From assembly GCA_937949615.1 (NCBI GenBank), contig CALEDQ010000028.1, positions 1 to 64,000 on the forward strand: a DNA stretch of 64,000 bases, written 5' to 3'. Below the pieces are notes generated by a model. It did not search any database. It saw nothing but the letters and a program-made list of their open reading frames with translations, and had not been told where the DNA came from. Source of the stretch: an uncultured bacterium. GTDB lineage: Bacteria; Muiribacteriota; Ozemobacteria; Ozemobacterales; Ozemobacteraceae. This document shows positions 35,855-44,973 of this stretch, piece by piece. A program made the position numbers and the translations under genes. Each line of letters opens with the position of its first letter. The stretch's first letter is position 1.

Positions 35855-38068
35855 TCAGGGCACGCCGGAATTTTTTCCTGAAAGAAGACTTTGTATATTA
35901 CCAACACTCAAGCCTCTTTGAACCTCATCGTTGCTGACAGACAGTATACCTTTGCGCATAACGTTGTCGGTCGTGAAAGCCACTTTATAAATCTGATCGG
36001 TTAATACGTGCCCTGATTGGTAACCTGTTGCGTATGGCAGAATGAATTCGACGTTGCCGCTGGCATTGCTGGTTTCTCTGACTTTGTAGAGAAACTTCAG
36101 GTGGTTGAAGGTCAGTTCGAGTGAGAGCGTTACAGTCGTTTTCGGATCTACCTGAAGCTGTAACACTGCTCCCTTCACTTTCTCGAAAACAAAATAAGGC
36201 GGTAAAACCATTTCTGTGGCTTCGGCTGCATATATGACCCTGAAGCAGTTCGTAATGCCAAAATTCCCGAGAGGAGTTAATGCCAGATGGTCGCGAAGCC
36301 AGAAATAAAACCAGTTTTTAAAGTCGGTCGACCGCGGAATTGGCTGGTTAAGCAATTTATACTCAGGCCCGGGAGGGAGAGAGCGGAAGAAATGCCAGAA
36401 ATTGTAATAATCATCATCGTAAGTCTCCCAGGTGTTGAGAAAGATATACCTGACCCGGTATTTATCGCACAAAGATGCTGCTTCCCGTTCGCTCTGGGAC
36501 GAAAAAATCTCGGCCATGGTGCGAAAGCCCCAGAAGGTGTTGCCCACCACCACCGGTCGACGGGCATAATAAGCCAGAAGATTGCTTTCGTTGCGGTAGG
36601 TTAAAAAACCATACTCTGGTTTTTTGTTGTCGAAATACCCTGATGTCTGGGGGGTATTCTCGCTGATCCAGCGAAATGCGTCGAGTTGTTCTGTGCTCAG
36701 AAGGTTTTTGTTTTCTCTTATAATGAAATTATTGTTGAACGCCTGAAACAGAAAAAATGGCAGAAACAGCAGAATCAGTTCGAGATGTCTGAACTTGAAG
36801 CCGGCAAGTTTATTCCTGAAAAACGCGAAAAGCATGTAGGCTGAAATGCCTGAATACAAGCCACAACCAATGCTCAGCCAGCGCAAAAAACGCGTCTGGT
36901 GAAGCGCCAGAAACAGAAAAATAAAGAGCCAGTTGCGCAGAAACAGCCATTCTGAATCGGCAACTGCACGGTTTTTCACGATTGCCCAGGCGGGAATGAA
37001 AAAAAACAAAGGCCCAAAAGTTGCCGAAAGAATCAAAATTCTGTTTGCATTGCTTCCTGGATCGATTTTAAGAAGTGGAGCCAGTTCTTTGATATTTCTG
37101 TGGACGGGATCGATGTGAAAGAGAAAACTACATGCCTGGAGTATCTGATCTTTGAAACCAATACATACAAGAAGAGCGGAAGCTGACAATAGAAGAGCCA
37201 TTTTATGCCAGGAAAAATTTTCAATTGTCGAAATTGCATAGAGGAAAAGGCCGCCAAGCAATATACACAAAGGCTGAAAATAGCTGAAACGACTGAAAGA
37301 AATTGTAAAGTGACTGGAATTGCTGATTAAATAGCAGATTACCGGAATGCTTCCTGCTACGAGAGTTCCTGCTGCATAATGTAATTGCTGGCAGGTCTGG
37401 CGAAAATTCATGAATCTGCTGAAACTTGCCTGGCAAACTACAAGAAAAAAGAAAAATGGTGCTCCGGCCCAGACCAGAGTCAGCAGGGCACAGGCAACGC
37501 TGCCGGCGACAAGCGCGGTCAGGCGCCTGCTGTGTATATATAAAAGGCAGTTACACAGCCAGAGCCAGATGAAAAATGATATGAAAAAATCGTAGTCAAG
37601 CTTGAGAAAGCCGCTGACGAGGCCCGCCGCTCTGCCAGGAAGGAGAAAAAACGAGCATATAATAACGAAGGCAGGATTTTTAGAAATTTTCCAGAGGCTG
37701 TATATAATCAGAAGCGCAGTCAGCCAGACAAAAAACACGGGCAGCATGCCAACAATCAGCAATGGATCTAACTGCAGTGACGGAAAAACGGCGTGAAAAA
37801 ACCACGCGAAATGAACAAGAAAGTTCATATGGAGAGGGGGAAAATCCATTTGCATGGAATAGGGAAAACAGCCGTATTCATCATCTGAAAGGAGTTTCCC
37901 TCTTAAAATCGATTGGTCGAACAATCGCATGAAGAGAACTGAATCAGGGTCTGACTGGAGATATCCGCTGGCTTTACAGCCCGAAAATAGAGGGCTGACA
38001 AGCCATAGCAGGCTCAGCAGCGAAAGCAGAATAATAACAGGCAATGCCAGTCTGATTGTGTTATGCAT
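35855..38068 (-). CDS. STT3-like membrane protein with degraded acceptor-site motif
   Basis: This 737-residue protein is a paralog of the STT3-like protein at 11200-13422: same length, same membrane layout, and near-identical blocks such as DPDSVLFMRLFDQSILRG and LLAYYARRPVVVGNTFWGF. The first-loop DPD (Asp40, Asp42) and LDYDF (Asp158, Asp160) are kept. The external loop reads NIKE instead of TISE, and the block matching WWDYG reads YRNES (residues 491-495) instead of YWDEG. The acceptor-binding Trp-Asp is therefore lost. It may be inactive, use a different acceptor, or modulate the other copy. It lies next to two Flp-type pilin genes. Confidence 0.75.
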   Translation of the reverse strand: MHNTIRLALPVIILLSLLSLLWLVSPLFSGCKASGYLQSDPDSVLFMRLFDQSILRGKLLSDDEYGCFPYSMQMDFPPLHMNFLVHFAWFFHAVFPSLQLDPLLIVGMLPVFFVWLTALLIIYSLWKISKNPAFVIICSFFLLPGRAAGLVSGFLKLDYDFFISFFIWLWLCNCLLYIHSRRLTALVAGSVACALLTLVWAGAPFFFFLVVCQASFSRFMNFRQTCQQLHYAAGTLVAGSIPVICYLISNSSHFTISFSRFSYFQPLCILLGGLFLYAISTIENFSWHKMALLLSASALLVCIGFKDQILQACSFLFHIDPVHRNIKELAPLLKIDPGSNANRILILSATFGPLFFFIPAWAIVKNRAVADSEWLFLRNWLFIFLFLALHQTRFLRWLSIGCGLYSGISAYMLFAFFRNKLAGFKFRHLELILLFLPFFLFQAFNNNFIIRENKNLLSTEQLDAFRWISENTPQTSGYFDNKKPEYGFLTYRNESNLLAYYARRPVVVGNTFWGFRTMAEIFSSQSEREAASLCDKYRVRYIFLNTWETYDDDYYNFWHFFRSLPPGPEYKLLNQPIPRSTDFKNWFYFWLRDHLALTPLGNFGITNCFRVIYAAEATEMVLPPYFVFEKVKGAVLQLQVDPKTTVTLSLELTFNHLKFLYKVRETSNASGNVEFILPYATGYQSGHVLTDQIYKVAFTTDNVMRKGILSVSNDEVQRGLSVGNIQSLLSGKNSGVP

Positions 38069-38134
38069 TGTTTTCTGGCAGGAAAAAACTATCAGCGCCT
38101 ATTTTTTTAGCTTAGCTGGCTGGAAAATACCCAC

Positions 38135-38160
38135 GTCGAGCATTTTGTAAAATTCTCGAC
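38135..38160 (-). terminator. Hairpin after the second Flp-type pilin gene
   Basis: GTCGAG and CTCGAC with inner ATTTT/AAAAT arms form a stem of about 12 bp with one mismatch, 11 bp past the pilin stop. It lacks a T-run, so termination would be partial. Confidence 0.4.
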
Positions 38161-38170
38161 AGGGGATACA

Positions 38171-38341
38171 TCAATTGGTCGACCGATCAATGGCATTGCC
38201 AATGGCAGTGCTATATTCGGTCCAGATTTCATCGACTTTTTGTCCAAATCCAGCAAGGGCGCCAATGCAAACAAGTGCTATCAGCGATAGAATCAAGGCA
38301 TACTCAACCAGACCCTGACCTCTTTTTGATTTTAATTTCAT
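38171..38341 (-). CDS. Flp-type pilin
   Basis: This 56-residue prepilin has a short basic leader, then the Flp cleavage and processing motif RG|QGLVEYALILSLIAL with Glu5-Tyr6, a single hydrophobic helix and a short polar tail. Flp pilins are about 50-70 residues. ATG at 38341 is chosen over an in-frame TTG at 38353; a GGGA lies upstream. It follows the other Flp gene across a terminator hairpin. No Tad assembly genes (tadA, cpaE, rcpA) occur in the window. Confidence 0.85.
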   Translation of the reverse strand: MKLKSKRGQGLVEYALILSLIALVCIGALAGFGQKVDEIWTEYSTAIGNAIDRSTN

Positions 38342-38365
38342 AAGATTTCCCAAAATTTATATAGT

Positions 38366-38405
38366 CATCAAAAACAAAGGCCGCAAAATTTTGTTTTGCG
38401 GCCTT
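38366..38405 (-). terminator. Intrinsic terminator after the first Flp-type pilin gene
   Basis: AAGGCCGCAAAA and TTTTGCGGCCTT (38377-38405) are exact 12-bp arms. On the minus strand the hairpin is followed by a T-rich tract. It lies 14 bp past the stop of the pilin at 38420-38584. Confidence 0.88.
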
Positions 38406-38419
38406 GTGAGTGCTGACCC

Positions 38420-38584
38420 TTAGTTCGGAAGAGCGTTAGAAACAGTGTCAAGACCGTTTTTAATCTTGTTGCCTGCGAGGCCGAGAGCTGCGATGGCGAC
38501 GATGGCGATGAGACCAAGAATGAGCGCGTATTCTACGAGACCCTGACCTTCTTCTTCACGGACAAAACGTTTGATAAGTTCCAT
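38420..38584 (-). CDS. Flp-type pilin with own promoter and terminator
   Basis: This 54-residue prepilin has leader MELIKRFVREEEG followed by QGLVEYALILGLIAI, the Flp motif with Glu5-Tyr6 and a hydrophobic helix. Start ATG at 38584 is set by AGGAGG at 38591-38596, six bases upstream, and excludes a longer frame to 38653. A strong overlapping promoter precedes it and a strong terminator follows, the arrangement of an abundant structural subunit. It is probably a major pilin. Confidence 0.9.
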   Translation of the reverse strand: MELIKRFVREEEGQGLVEYALILGLIAIVAIAALGLAGNKIKNGLDTVSNALPN

Positions 38585-38624
38585 GGGAATCCTCCTGATA
38601 AGTTTTTTGGCTACTGCCACCCAC

Positions 38625-38653
38625 ATTATCGCAAAACTAATGCCAAATTGCAA
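38625..38653 (-). promoter_or_regulatory. Overlapping sigma70 and sigma54 promoter of the Flp pilin
   Basis: On the minus strand TTGCAA (38648-38653) and GATAAT (38625-38630) are 17 bp apart, with an extended TG before the -10. The same stretch holds TGGCAT-N5-TTGC (38631-38645), in which GG and GC are 10 bp apart as in the -24/-12 elements of sigma54 promoters. Both predict a start near 38618. Confidence 0.65.
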
Positions 38654-38710
38654 ATTTTTCGCAAAAGTCCCAGGAAATGTTTGTTGGAGCAGGAGACACG
38701 GGTTTTAATG

Positions 38711-38761
38711 AAAAAAAAGCCGGTAATGTGGGAAAAATTACAGGTAATAATTACCACGGCT
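38711..38761 (-). terminator. Intrinsic terminator after the beta-helix lipoprotein gene
   Basis: AGCC plus GGTAAT, with a two-base bulge, pairs with ATTACCGGCT on the minus strand and is followed by eight T. It also contains the short palindrome GGTAATAATTACC at 38743-38755, which could serve as an operator for the pilin promoter, though termination is the simpler reading. Confidence 0.75.
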
Positions 38762-38780
38762 GGGGTAAAGTTGCCGCATG

Positions 38781-40790
38781 TTAGTTTTCGAACGGTATCG
38801 ACTCGCGTCTGATCCCCCATTGGTCAATCAGATCGGGGTACGCCTGACGCAGTCGGTAATCGTAAATGTCGCCGGTCAGCTCTTTCATCAGCAGTACATC
38901 GTCAGTTTTGCTGTCTGCTGTTGCTTCACAGCCAATATAGGCGGTGTCGCTCGCAAAGCCCTGAATATTGTTCGGACCGAATTTTATCAGAGGCAGTGTA
39001 CCCGCCAGATGCTCGATCCCTTTGCGGCCGGTGCCAAAGGCACTGCGATCAGCCATCAGCAGATTCTTTCTGATGACGGCATTACCCAGACTGACCTGTA
39101 CACAGTAGGGCGAGTCGAAGGTATTGTATTCAACGAGCGGGCTCTGCTGCTGAATTTTCAAGCCCAGTCCCAGAGGCGACACAAACAGATTGTTTGAAAA
39201 TTCGATTATACCGCCAGACTCATTACTTATCAGACCATTCTCTGTATATTCGAGGAAATTGCAGGCGATGATTTTCAGTCCATCATTGTTCTGCGAATTA
39301 ATTCCTGTCTGTGGGTGAACGAAACTGCTTTCAGAAACCAGCAGGGAAGCATTGTTTTTCAGCTCCATGCCGATCGGGCAACGCCGTGCGGTTACTCTGC
39401 CAAGCGTCAGACCGCTGGTGTTCTCACAGATGACGCCGGTTGAACTGTTTGAAATGGCGATTTCTGAGAATGTTCCTTTTGCCTTGTCGATGCTCAAACC
39501 AGTTACAGCATCGGCAATGCTGACATTGACAAGTGTATTGTCGGTATTTTCAGCATTCTTGAATGAAATGCCCTGCCATTGTCCCTGCGACGGACCGGTT
39601 ACGGCCGAGGCAAAAACGATTGGCAGACTGCCGCCGGCCGAAGCTATGATCACACCGCCGTCGATATTGAATTCAACCAGATTCTGGTTGCCGCTGCGCA
39701 GACCGTCAGTTTCGCTGATGAGAACCTCGACGCCGGCATCGATAATCAGGCGGCCGGTTTCACTTACACTGACGTCGCCGCCGACATGATATGGGCTATT
39801 GGCTCTTGTCCAGCGAACTTCGGTCGAGATGTTGCCCGGAACCATCATAGTGACCAGATTGTTGTAGCCGCTTTCGTTGCCGGCCTGATCAACAGCGGTG
39901 ACCCGGTAATAATATTTTTTGCCGGTGGTTACGGTAAAGTCGGTGAATCTTTCCTGGCCCCGTGCAATCAGAGTATTGCTGATGAGGCTGAACACGCCAT
40001 TCGCCACTTCGCTGCGGTATACCTGATAGCCTTTAAGATCTGTGTCTGAAGAAGCTGCCCAGAATACGGTCAGCTGACCTGGCAGCCCAGAGAGCGCCAC
40101 TTCGACGCTGGTTGGCGGGGCTGGTGGAGTGCGGTCTTCAAGCGTGCTGAGAGTATTGACTGTCTGCAGCGAAGATGTCTCTGCCGATCGACCCTCACGA
40201 TTGGCCACAATTTTGAAATAATATGTTTTGGCGCCGGTCAGGCCTGTTATTTTGAGGCTGTGACTGGTCGAAAAAACGCCCGATTCTTCTCTGACAACTC
40301 TTCCGAGAGCGTCGGTTTCGCCGTATTCAATCAGACCGTTGGTGTAATCGGTGGTTTTCCACGTGACTACCGCATGGGTCGAAGATACTTCCGTAACCTT
40401 GATTTCCTCATAATCAAAGCTGCGGGCTTCCATCTTCACATTGCCGGCCGCGGTATTGGAACCAGAATAAACCGCCGCTTTGAAAGTTGCGGTTCTGTAG
40501 CCGAAGGCTTCAACGACAAAATCCTGTTCGCCAAAGCCGATTCCATCGATAAAATAGGCTCCGGTTTCATCAGTCAGACACCAGTGGGTTCTATCATAGG
40601 CCCAGGTAACCAGTGCATCTTCAACCGGTTTCTCTGAAATATTGATGATTTTGCCGCTGATCGAGCCTTCGCGCGGTGTGACATTGCTGCCTGAACACCC
40701 GATGATGCCGGCAAAGGCCACAAATGCCAGCAAGGCTGCCAGAGCTGCAACAGCACCGCTGATTTTCCCGCTTTTAGCTGACTGAGTCAT
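38781..40790 (-). CDS. Lipoprotein with CarbR, two FN3 domains and parallel beta-helix
   Basis: This 669-residue protein has a lipoprotein-type signal ending in IIGC (Cys32). A carboxypeptidase-regulatory-like domain follows (about 42-120, ISGKIINISEKPVEDALV), then two fibronectin type III domains (about 125-215 and 225-325) and a right-handed beta-helix region (about 345-620) of Asn- and Gly-rich coils as in NosD/pectate lyase folds. The start is ATG 40790, 11 bp after the TPR gene; a longer frame to 40883 runs into that gene. It is probably a cell-surface binding or carbohydrate-contact protein. Confidence 0.8.
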   Translation of the reverse strand: MTQSAKSGKISGAVAALAALLAFVAFAGIIGCSGSNVTPREGSISGKIINISEKPVEDALVTWAYDRTHWCLTDETGAYFIDGIGFGEQDFVVEAFGYRTATFKAAVYSGSNTAAGNVKMEARSFDYEEIKVTEVSSTHAVVTWKTTDYTNGLIEYGETDALGRVVREESGVFSTSHSLKITGLTGAKTYYFKIVANREGRSAETSSLQTVNTLSTLEDRTPPAPPTSVEVALSGLPGQLTVFWAASSDTDLKGYQVYRSEVANGVFSLISNTLIARGQERFTDFTVTTGKKYYYRVTAVDQAGNESGYNNLVTMMVPGNISTEVRWTRANSPYHVGGDVSVSETGRLIIDAGVEVLISETDGLRSGNQNLVEFNIDGGVIIASAGGSLPIVFASAVTGPSQGQWQGISFKNAENTDNTLVNVSIADAVTGLSIDKAKGTFSEIAISNSSTGVICENTSGLTLGRVTARRCPIGMELKNNASLLVSESSFVHPQTGINSQNNDGLKIIACNFLEYTENGLISNESGGIIEFSNNLFVSPLGLGLKIQQQSPLVEYNTFDSPYCVQVSLGNAVIRKNLLMADRSAFGTGRKGIEHLAGTLPLIKFGPNNIQGFASDTAYIGCEATADSKTDDVLLMKELTGDIYDYRLRQAYPDLIDQWGIRRESIPFEN

Positions 40791-40801
40791 GTTTATGCCC
40801 T

Positions 40802-43378
40802 TTAAAGTCTTGCGAATGCTTCTTTGGCAAACCTTGAGATCTGGGTGTTTGCCGGAGCATTTTCGAAAGCCCGCTTGTAACACGCCTTGGCCTCTTTGAT
40901 CAGGCGCTTTTCTTCGTAAGCCTGACCAAGATAGAAGCAGGCGTAAGAGTCGCCGGGCGACAGGTTCACAACGCGAACCAGAGCGTCGATTGCCGAATCG
41001 GCTGCGTGCTTGTCGAGATAGGCGACGCCAAGGTTATACAGCGTATAGGTATCTTCCGGGTTGATTTCAACCGCCCGTTGCAATGACGCGATTGCTTCGT
41101 CGATCTGGCCCTGTTCATAAAACGAGAGCCCGAGATGTGAATGTGAATAGGCATCGTCGGAGTCGAGTTCGATCGCCTGTGAGAAGGCTTTGATCGCCTG
41201 CGGCACTCTGCCGGTGTTTTTATAAAGAACGCCGAGGCTATACTGTGAGAATGCATCTTCCGGGTTCAGAGAAATGGCTTTTTTAAACGACTGTTCGGCA
41301 AGCTCGCGGTTGCCAAGGCCTCTGTAGATGCTGCCAAGCAGATAATGCGCATAGAATTTGTCGTCATCGAGCCTGATGCTCATCATTACGCAGTTGAGGG
41401 CATTTTCCATCTGGTTCAGGCTCTTGTAAACAGAACCCAGGGCGAGAAGAACCGCCGGGTTGTCATCCTGGTATTTGAGCAGATCTTCAAACATTTCGCG
41501 GGCATCTTCCATCATGCCGTTGTTCTTGTAGATCAGACCGAGCAGATAACGGCTTTCGGTATCGGCCGGGTTGAGTTTGATCGTGCGCTTGATCGAACTG
41601 ATGGCTTCTTCGAGGCGACCCTGATTCAGATAGGCTTTGCCGAGATGGAAAAACGCTTCCTGAAATTCCGGGTCGAGCTCGATGGTTTTATGCCACGAAT
41701 TGATCGCCTGGTCGGCCTTGCCAACACTCTTGTAGGCAATGCCAAGCTGTAGATGCGCATGTGAGAAATCCGGATCAAGCGCGATGGCCTTTTCCCACTC
41801 GCGGATCGCTTCGTCGACCAGGCCTTTTTCGCGATATGCGAGGCCCAGACGATAATGCGCGCCGGCATTGTCGGGGTTTATGGTGACCGAGCGTTTCCAG
41901 CGGGTCAGGTTCTGGTCGTCGATACCCTTGAGGCGGTAGATAACTTCAAGATTATAGTTGGCGAAGCTGTCATACGGGTTCAGGGCAATGACCTTGCGGA
42001 ACTCTATGATCGCTTCGTCATACATTTCCTTGTTTTTGTAAGCAGAGGCCAGCTTGTAATGAGCTTCTGCGTTGTTCGGATTGTTAGCGATCTCGGCCTT
42101 GAACTTCTCGATCATCATATCCATTTCGGTTTTGCTTTTGATGATCGCGGCCGGCTTGGCGGCCTGCGAAGTTTCTGCGGCCGCGCCAGGTTTTTTGCGC
42201 AGTTCGCTGGCCTTGCGCCAGTGGTAGACCGCCTGTTCGCAATTGCCCTTTACGTCGTAGATTTCGCCGAGCACATCGTGAGCACGACTGAGGCGCTGAT
42301 CAAGGAAAAGGCTGCGTTTGAGCTCGCCGGTCGCTTCGTCGAGCATGCCGCGGTCTTTGTAGGCGAGGCCCAGGTTGAAATGCAGTTCAGCATCGTTCGG
42401 GTTGAGGTTGTTCTCAAGTCTGAACTGCTCGATCGCTTTCTGAATTTCGCCCTTTTTGCGCAGAACCATGCCGATATACAGGCGCAGTCGCGGGTATTTC
42501 GGGTCATTCTTCAGGGCTTTCTTGAATTCGGAGAGGGCGGCATCGTCCATCCCCTGCTTCTGAAAAGCCTGACCAAGATAGACGTTGGCTTCGGTAAGCA
42601 TCGGGTTGATGGCGAGTACCCGTTTGAAAGATTCGACCGCATCATCGTAGTTCTGCCCGAAGAAATGAGCCATGCCAAGATTGAGAAAGGCAAAGGCATT
42701 GTCGGGGTTGATCTTGATCGACTCGCGCAGGTGTTTGATCGCTTCTTCATAGCTTTCCATGGCAACGAAGCTGCGGCCAAGTTGACAGAGAGCATAAGCG
42801 TCCTGCGGGTTCAGCAGAACCGCTTTTTTAAACTCGACCACTGCCTTGCGCGGCTTGCCGATTTCGAGATAAACGGCACCGAGCGAAAAATGCGCATAGG
42901 CATAGTCGCGGTTGAGATCGATGGCGTTTTTGAGGCGCACAATCGCTTCATCATAGAGTTTTTTGAGCTTGTAAATCAGGCCCAGCTGCAGATGCGCGAA
43001 GGCAAAGTCAGGCTTCAGCGAAATGGCCTTTTTGAAGCGTATGATTGCTTCGTCATACATGCCCTTGAGTTTGTAGATAACCCCAAGATTGGCATAAGGA
43101 AAGGCGTAGCTCGTATTGAACATGATCGCCTTTTTGAACTCGGTGATTGCTTCGTTGAGCATGCCCTTGTTGCGGTAGGCGAGACCGATGAAGTTGTGCG
43201 CGTAGGCATCCTTCGGGTTGATGGTGATCGCATCTTTGAAAACATTGATGGCGCGATCGGTTTCGCCAGACATTTCCAGGGCGCGGGCCAGCTGGTAATA
43301 GGCAAAGAAGTCGCGTGGATTAGCTGCGATGCGCTTTTTGCAATCCTTGATCACCTGTTCGTATTTTTTTTCTACCAT
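40802..43378 (-). CDS. Very large TPR protein (about 24 repeats)
   Basis: This 858-residue protein is nearly all 34-residue tetratricopeptide repeats in two blocks (about 1-395 and 425-858), split by an Ala/Lys-rich linker near residues 398-425. Repeats are very regular, for example AYAHNFIGLAYRNKGMLNEA. No signal peptide or membrane segment is seen, so it is probably cytoplasmic. It is cotranscribed with the beta-helix lipoprotein. The repeats resemble OGT/Spy-type TPRs, but no glycosyltransferase domain is attached. Confidence 0.88.
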   Translation of the reverse strand: MVEKKYEQVIKDCKKRIAANPRDFFAYYQLARALEMSGETDRAINVFKDAITINPKDAYAHNFIGLAYRNKGMLNEAITEFKKAIMFNTSYAFPYANLGVIYKLKGMYDEAIIRFKKAISLKPDFAFAHLQLGLIYKLKKLYDEAIVRLKNAIDLNRDYAYAHFSLGAVYLEIGKPRKAVVEFKKAVLLNPQDAYALCQLGRSFVAMESYEEAIKHLRESIKINPDNAFAFLNLGMAHFFGQNYDDAVESFKRVLAINPMLTEANVYLGQAFQKQGMDDAALSEFKKALKNDPKYPRLRLYIGMVLRKKGEIQKAIEQFRLENNLNPNDAELHFNLGLAYKDRGMLDEATGELKRSLFLDQRLSRAHDVLGEIYDVKGNCEQAVYHWRKASELRKKPGAAAETSQAAKPAAIIKSKTEMDMMIEKFKAEIANNPNNAEAHYKLASAYKNKEMYDEAIIEFRKVIALNPYDSFANYNLEVIYRLKGIDDQNLTRWKRSVTINPDNAGAHYRLGLAYREKGLVDEAIREWEKAIALDPDFSHAHLQLGIAYKSVGKADQAINSWHKTIELDPEFQEAFFHLGKAYLNQGRLEEAISSIKRTIKLNPADTESRYLLGLIYKNNGMMEDAREMFEDLLKYQDDNPAVLLALGSVYKSLNQMENALNCVMMSIRLDDDKFYAHYLLGSIYRGLGNRELAEQSFKKAISLNPEDAFSQYSLGVLYKNTGRVPQAIKAFSQAIELDSDDAYSHSHLGLSFYEQGQIDEAIASLQRAVEINPEDTYTLYNLGVAYLDKHAADSAIDALVRVVNLSPGDSYACFYLGQAYEEKRLIKEAKACYKRAFENAPANTQISRFAKEAFARL

Positions 43379-43394
43379 TGCCAGCCTCCGTCAG

Positions 43395-43859
43395 TCATGG
43401 AATCCATTCCAGGGTCTTGAACAATTCTGGTCTCTGACCTCTGGCGAATCTGATTATGTCTTCTTTCATCGCCGGGAATATTTCTTTATCTGCAAGTTCA
43501 TCAGCATCGAAAAAATCAAAACCTTCAACCCGCTCATCAATACCGGTTGCCAGTGTCGAGAAGTCTGGCTTCAGACCTTCAAAAACAAGAAATTGAATGT
43601 GGCGGCCACTATCGAGGTTCATCGATTCGCGCACAAACAGCAGTCGGAAACCGGCCGCTCTGATGCGCAGTTCTTCGTCAAGCTCGCGGGCTGCCGCCGT
43701 CTCTGCGGATTCGAGCGGATCCTGACCGCCGCCTGGCAGCAACCAGTAGCGCCTGCCGTTCTTGTTGTGGCGGACAAAGCAGATTCGGCCGTCTTCCCGC
43801 TTCAGAAGGACGGTTACACGAATGCGGATATGATTGTTGACTATTTCGGGCTGTTGCAC
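43395..43859 (-). CDS. NUDIX hydrolase
   Basis: This 154-residue protein carries a full Nudix box: Gly-x5-Glu-x7-Arg-Glu-x2-Glu-Glu, read as GGQDPLESAETAAARELDEE (residues about 44-63). It hydrolyses nucleoside-diphosphate-linked substrates; which one cannot be told from sequence. The start is GTG at 43859. It lies 16 bp before the large TPR gene in the same direction. Confidence 0.85.
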   Translation of the reverse strand: MQQPEIVNNHIRIRVTVLLKREDGRICFVRHNKNGRRYWLLPGGGQDPLESAETAAARELDEELRIRAAGFRLLFVRESMNLDSGRHIQFLVFEGLKPDFSTLATGIDERVEGFDFFDADELADKEIFPAMKEDIIRFARGQRPELFKTLEWIP

Positions 43860-43902
43860 ACCTAATTAATCGGCAGCAGACCGCGCCGGGATGAATGAAA
43901 AA

Positions 43903-44961
43903 TTACCGGCTCAGGGTTTCAATGTTCGAAATTTTTATCGAGCTCAAGTTGAAAAGCTCTTCGATATTGTTCATGTCACTGCGGTTGACGCATATTGAGC
44001 GGGTCGGTTCCAGCTGATTTTCTGATTGAATTTTTTCGAGCTGGTAATCGAAGCCGTTATTTTTAAGAATATTCAGTGCTCTAAGAAGATCGGCGGGGGT
44101 GACAAAGCGGAAAATACAGTATTCTCGCCGCCCGCCTGATTTCTGGTAGATAATTTCGTTTTCGAGAAAGACCTTGCGTATGCCGGCAAGATCTTCGACG
44201 TGAATTGTTTCGTTGGCGCTCGTAAAGAAATAGCCGTCGGCGTTCAGGGTATCGAAGAATCTTTCGGTCAGCCGCTGCTTGTTGTCGCTGTCAAAATAGA
44301 TCATGGTATTGCGGCAGAAAATAATGTCGTAAGTGCGGGCCGGCCAGCTGTTAAGCAGGTTGAGAACCTCGAATTCAACCATTTTTGTATACTCCGGCTT
44401 GACGCACCAGCGCTCATGCCCGGTAACCTGAAAGAATCTGGTCATGGTTCGCGGGTCGATCAACCGCATCTGATGACTGTTGAAGGCGCATTGCCGGGCA
44501 GATTTGATTATTTCTGAGGAAATATCACTGCCGACGAGCTGCAGATTGAATTTTTCTGAGTCAGGAAGAACGTCGAGCAGGGTGAAAAGAATCGAAAACA
44601 GTTCAGCCCCGACCGAACAGCCGGCTGACCAGATGCTGATGCGATTGTCACCGGTCTTTTTTTTGCGTGCCAGCAGTTCGGGCAGAACATTGCGGCGCAG
44701 AATGGTGAAATGCTCGGGGTGCCTGAAAAACCAGGTTTCGTTGGTCGTCAGGTTGTTGAGGAGGTCCATGCGCAGCTTGAGATCACGTCTGGCTCTGAGA
44801 ATGATATCAGAGAGAGTGCGACAGCTGAAGTCAGCCATCAGCGGTTCTATGCGGTTCTCGACAAACGAGTAGCGGGCTGGCGGAAAGCTCAGGCCGTATT
44901 CGCGCGACAAAAACGAGCAGAAATCCTCGATTTCCTTGCCGCTGAATCTGCTGAGTGACAT
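43903..44961 (-). CDS. CheR-type SAM methyltransferase
   Basis: This 352-residue protein has a CheR N-terminal helical domain (1-75) and a catalytic domain with WSAGCSVGAELFSI, LVGSDIS, and IIFCRNTMIYFD. CheR methylates receptor glutamates, but no Che genes are present here. The usual Gly-His-Ser-Glu after the last strand reads TSANET, and about 70 extra residues follow. It lies 12 bp after a small zinc-binding protein gene and near minor pilin genes, so it could modify a pilus-linked receptor. Confidence 0.82.
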   Translation of the reverse strand: MSLSRFSGKEIEDFCSFLSREYGLSFPPARYSFVENRIEPLMADFSCRTLSDIILRARRDLKLRMDLLNNLTTNETWFFRHPEHFTILRRNVLPELLARKKKTGDNRISIWSAGCSVGAELFSILFTLLDVLPDSEKFNLQLVGSDISSEIIKSARQCAFNSHQMRLIDPRTMTRFFQVTGHERWCVKPEYTKMVEFEVLNLLNSWPARTYDIIFCRNTMIYFDSDNKQRLTERFFDTLNADGYFFTSANETIHVEDLAGIRKVFLENEIIYQKSGGRREYCIFRFVTPADLLRALNILKNNGFDYQLEKIQSENQLEPTRSICVNRSDMNNIEELFNLSSIKISNIETLSR

Positions 44962-44973
44962 TATAAGCCTTTC

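Noticed and set aside
41855..43420. 521-codon plus-strand frame opposite the large TPR gene
   Set aside because: It is a codon-bias shadow of regular TPR repeats on the minus strand.
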